Positions 62,222 to 64,000 of a DNA stretch of 64,000 bases are shown here, in pieces. Positions within the stretch are counted from its first letter, which is position 1; the number at the start of each line of letters is the position of its first letter. Origin of the DNA: Syntrophobotulus glycolicus DSM 8271. Its GTDB lineage: Bacteria; Bacillota; Desulfitobacteriia; Desulfitobacteriales; Syntrophobotulaceae. Location of the stretch: the NCBI RefSeq assembly GCF_000190635.1, contig NC_015172.1:124001-188000 (forward strand). The letters run 5' to 3'. The notes beneath the pieces are model-generated. The model saw only the letters and a program-made list of their open reading frames with translations. It was not told the DNA's origin and made no database searches. Position numbers and translations under genes: made by a program.

Positions 62222-62977
62222 TCATTGCCGGTGATGGCCGTTCAGGATATTGTTAAATTCCGGCAAGTCTTTTCGATATCTATGAGGGACAAAACGGGCT
62301 TGCAGGCGGGGATTTATTCGATGAGCGATCCCAATCCGGTCGAAATATTTCAGCCAAAGCTCCTGGTAGAAAGCCTCATCAGCAGAGAGGCCAAGGCTGA
62401 TTTCTGAAGAAAAATCACTGACATACCATTCTTTCGTATCATAAATTACAGCCAGCTCCCTTTTTTTATCGTGGATCATAAAATGTTCTTGTTTGAGCCT
62501 GTCTGCAAAGAAATCTGCCAGCAAAATAATGATATTATGGTCCGGCGCTAAAGAGGAGTAAAGGAATTTGCCCATGTCCGCAAAACGAAGCAATCCTTCA
62601 AAACGGTGGGCTTCAAAAGACACCTTATGGGCGGTTTCTAAAACAGGAAGCACATCAGGATGAGTACGGTAAGCACTGACTGATGGTCCCAATTTAAAAC
62701 CGAGCCGGAGATAGCTATGGATTAAGTTCCCTTTATCAGGGCGGTTGGATAAAAAAACATAGTAGGTATGAGTTAAGGCTTCCCTGGATATTTTTGAGCT
62801 TATTGCGGAGTAAACCTTGAAAGCCAGTTCCGGGGCGGTTTGAACAGAGAGGCAGGAATTGAGCAGACTGTACTGATAATCGTCTTCAAGGTAGATACCT
62901 GTTGCCCGGTCTGAATAATAGCTGTGATAAATGCAAGTCAGAAGACCATCAAAGCTCCCGTCATAAAGATAGTCCAT
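62222..62977 (-). CDS. TIGR03915 family putative DNA metabolism protein
   Basis: 251 residues. DGSFDGLLTCIYHSYYS at the N terminus and the later VSFEAHRFEGLLRF and DFFADRLKQEHFMIHD segments fit TIGR03915 (DUF4130), which is encoded next to the radical SAM partner TIGR03916 across bacteria. Lies directly after that gene on the minus strand, gap 60 bp. The activity is unproven; a DNA repair role is the family suggestion. Confidence 0.82.
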   Translation of the reverse strand: MDYLYDGSFDGLLTCIYHSYYSDRATGIYLEDDYQYSLLNSCLSVQTAPELAFKVYSAISSKISREALTHTYYVFLSNRPDKGNLIHSYLRLGFKLGPSVSAYRTHPDVLPVLETAHKVSFEAHRFEGLLRFADMGKFLYSSLAPDHNIIILLADFFADRLKQEHFMIHDKKRELAVIYDTKEWYVSDFSSEISLGLSADEAFYQELWLKYFDRIGIAHRINPRLQARFVPHRYRKDLPEFNNILNGHHRQ

Positions 62978-63037
62978 GATTGATCCTCTCTTTTAAGGAT
63001 AATAAAGGTAATGCAAATATGTCCTGAAGGATATTCT

Positions 63038-64000
63038 CTAAAAAGAGAACTGCAATTGCTGAGGTTCTTCGGGTGGTTTAAGCATTTTGGCGATTCGGTT
63101 GGATTCAATCGGGATTTTTCCATAGTATTGTCCGGAACAGAGAATAAAATATTTGGCTCGCTTAAGGACAATGCCCATTTTGCCAAGGTGATCGTAGTGT
63201 ACTGGGGCCAGCCTGCGCTGCCGGAGAATTCTTAAGGCGGATTTCACACCAATGCCGGGAACACGCAGCAATTCTTCATAAGAGGCACGGTTAATTTCAA
63301 CCGGGAAAAAATTAATATTCCTCAATGCCCAGGCAGTTTTGGGATCATAGTCTATTTCCAGCCTGGGGAAAGAGGAATTAACGATTTCATCCACTTTAAA
63401 ATGATAAAATCGCAGCAGCCAATCCGCCTGATAAAGCCTATGCTCCCGCAAGAGCGGAGGCAGAGAGGCCAGGGCGGGGAGATGAGGTCCGTCATTCACG
63501 GGAACATAAGCGGAATAATATACCCTTTTCAGAGAAAACCGGTGATAAAGAACATCTGTGGTTTTCAGGATAGTTAAATCCGTATCGTCGGTAGCGCCGA
63601 TGATCATCTGAGTAGATTGACCGGCCGGCGCAAATTTTTTTATATTTCTGAATTTCCTTCGTTCTTCAGTATTCGCTGTGATTTCATTTTTGATTTGATC
63701 CATCGGCGCAATTAATAAAGGCAAAGATTTTTGGGGAGCGAGAAGCCGGAGGCTTTGTTCGGTAGGCTGTTCAATATTTACACTCAGGCGGTCGGCCAAG
63801 AGACCAGTCTTTTGAACGATTAAAGGATCTGCTCCCGGAATGACTTTAACGTGAATATATCCACAGAATTGATAGTCGTTTCGCAAGATCTGAAGAACGC
63901 GGTATATTTTTTCCATGGTATGATTAGGACTGATTTCCACTGCCGAGCTCAGAAAAAGTCCTTCAATATAGTTGCGGCGGTAGAACTGAATGGTAAGATC
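63038..64000 (-). CDS. Putative DNA modification/repair radical SAM protein, TIGR03916 (5' end outside window)
   Basis: C-terminal 320 residues. The frame is open to the window edge and begins near FYRRNYIEGLFLSSAV, so the N terminus with the radical SAM CxxxCxxC lies beyond. Visible are the barrel (VKVIPGAD, SVNIEQPT, QMIIGATDD) and a C-terminal helix-hairpin-helix (RVPGIGVKSALRIL) for DNA binding. Partner of the TIGR03915 gene. The GTG at 63940 is internal, not the start. Confidence 0.85.
   Translation of the reverse strand, partial: DLTIQFYRRNYIEGLFLSSAVEISPNHTMEKIYRVLQILRNDYQFCGYIHVKVIPGADPLIVQKTGLLADRLSVNIEQPTEQSLRLLAPQKSLPLLIAPMDQIKNEITANTEERRKFRNIKKFAPAGQSTQMIIGATDDTDLTILKTTDVLYHRFSLKRVYYSAYVPVNDGPHLPALASLPPLLREHRLYQADWLLRFYHFKVDEIVNSSFPRLEIDYDPKTAWALRNINFFPVEINRASYEELLRVPGIGVKSALRILRQRRLAPVHYDHLGKMGIVLKRAKYFILCSGQYYGKIPIESNRIAKMLKPPEEPQQLQFSF

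Noticed and set aside
1-64000. CRISPR array, restriction-modification genes, transposases or integrases
   Set aside because: No regularly spaced repeats and no recognisable transposase, integrase, methylase or Cas proteins were seen on either strand.

Overview
This 64 kb window comes from a low-to-mid GC Gram-positive anaerobe of the Clostridia. The most likely group is the Desulfitobacterium/Dehalobacter/Syntrophobotulus side of the Peptococcaceae. That placement is an inference from gene content and order: a large-type SRP RNA beside dnaX-ybaB-recR-bofA, a long single-chain pyruvate:ferredoxin oxidoreductase, a six-gene Hyf-type group 4 [NiFe] hydrogenase, the sporulation genes bofA and gin/csfB, and the Bacillus-like order csfB-yaaO-holB-ricT-yabA-rsmI-abrB-metG-tatD. 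No 16S gene is present, so the genus is not certain.

Layout. (1) 1-6266: membrane-bound hydrogenase operon hyfB(partial)-C-E-F-G-H/I, in which the ferredoxin and small subunit are one gene. (2) 6509-6898: a lone phage-type holin. (3) 7053-13924: pstS-C-A-B-phoU-phoP-phoR, preceded by four PhoP half-sites in 11-bp register. (4) 13952-17601, minus strand: an EAL-CBS-GGDEF protein, a standalone EAL paralogue, a small 2[4Fe-4S] ferredoxin and a lytic transglycosylase. (5) 17790-23249: a HAD hydrolase, then a HlyD/ABC/ABC/ABC-2 permease/TetR efflux operon. (6) 23401-28589: a polyphosphate operon (degenerate Ppx-HD, PPK1, intact Ppx-HD), also preceded by TTAAC repeats like a PhoP box. (7) 28722-37712: tRNA-Ser(GGA), a duplicated copy of its 3' end inside a structured element, a short promoter-to-terminator unit, then accessory genes: aldo/keto reductase, membrane GGDEF protein, carotenoid-desaturase-like flavoprotein and a metallophosphoesterase-NACHT fusion. 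(8) 37748-44210: zinc homeostasis (a Zur-controlled operon of zur, COG0523 GTPase, GTPase-permease fusion and a TIGR03943 protein; znuCB divergent from znuA), with two matching 21-bp Zur boxes. (9) 44334-60127: SRP RNA, dnaX-ybaB-recR-bofA, the pyruvate:ferredoxin oxidoreductase with a leader of about 420 nt, then the csfB-to-tatD housekeeping run. (10) 60163-64000, minus strand: YgjP-like metallopeptidase, S26B signal peptidase, and the TIGR03915/radical-SAM DNA-repair pair, the last running off the window.

How the parts fit. Phosphate starvation would act through PhoR-PhoP on the pst operon and probably on the polyphosphate operon, linking uptake to storage and mobilisation. Zinc limitation would lift Zur from both boxes and switch on ZnuABC uptake, a zinc metallochaperone GTPase and the permease pair. 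Pyruvate oxidation by the oxidoreductase yields reduced ferredoxin, a plausible donor to the ferredoxin domain of the proton-pumping hydrogenase (inference).

Most noteworthy. The best candidate for an undescribed system is the 917-residue metallophosphoesterase-NACHT protein (34959-37712). It has the architecture of a STAND-type immune sensor with a nuclease- or phosphodiesterase-like effector, and lies in an accessory stretch beginning at a tRNA gene with an att-like duplication. Others are the COG0523-permease fusion lacking the CxCC metal site, the hydrogenase large subunit that ends exactly where its maturation protease would cut, the pseudo-Ppx, and the unexplained RNAs around 28844-29417 and 47811-48237.
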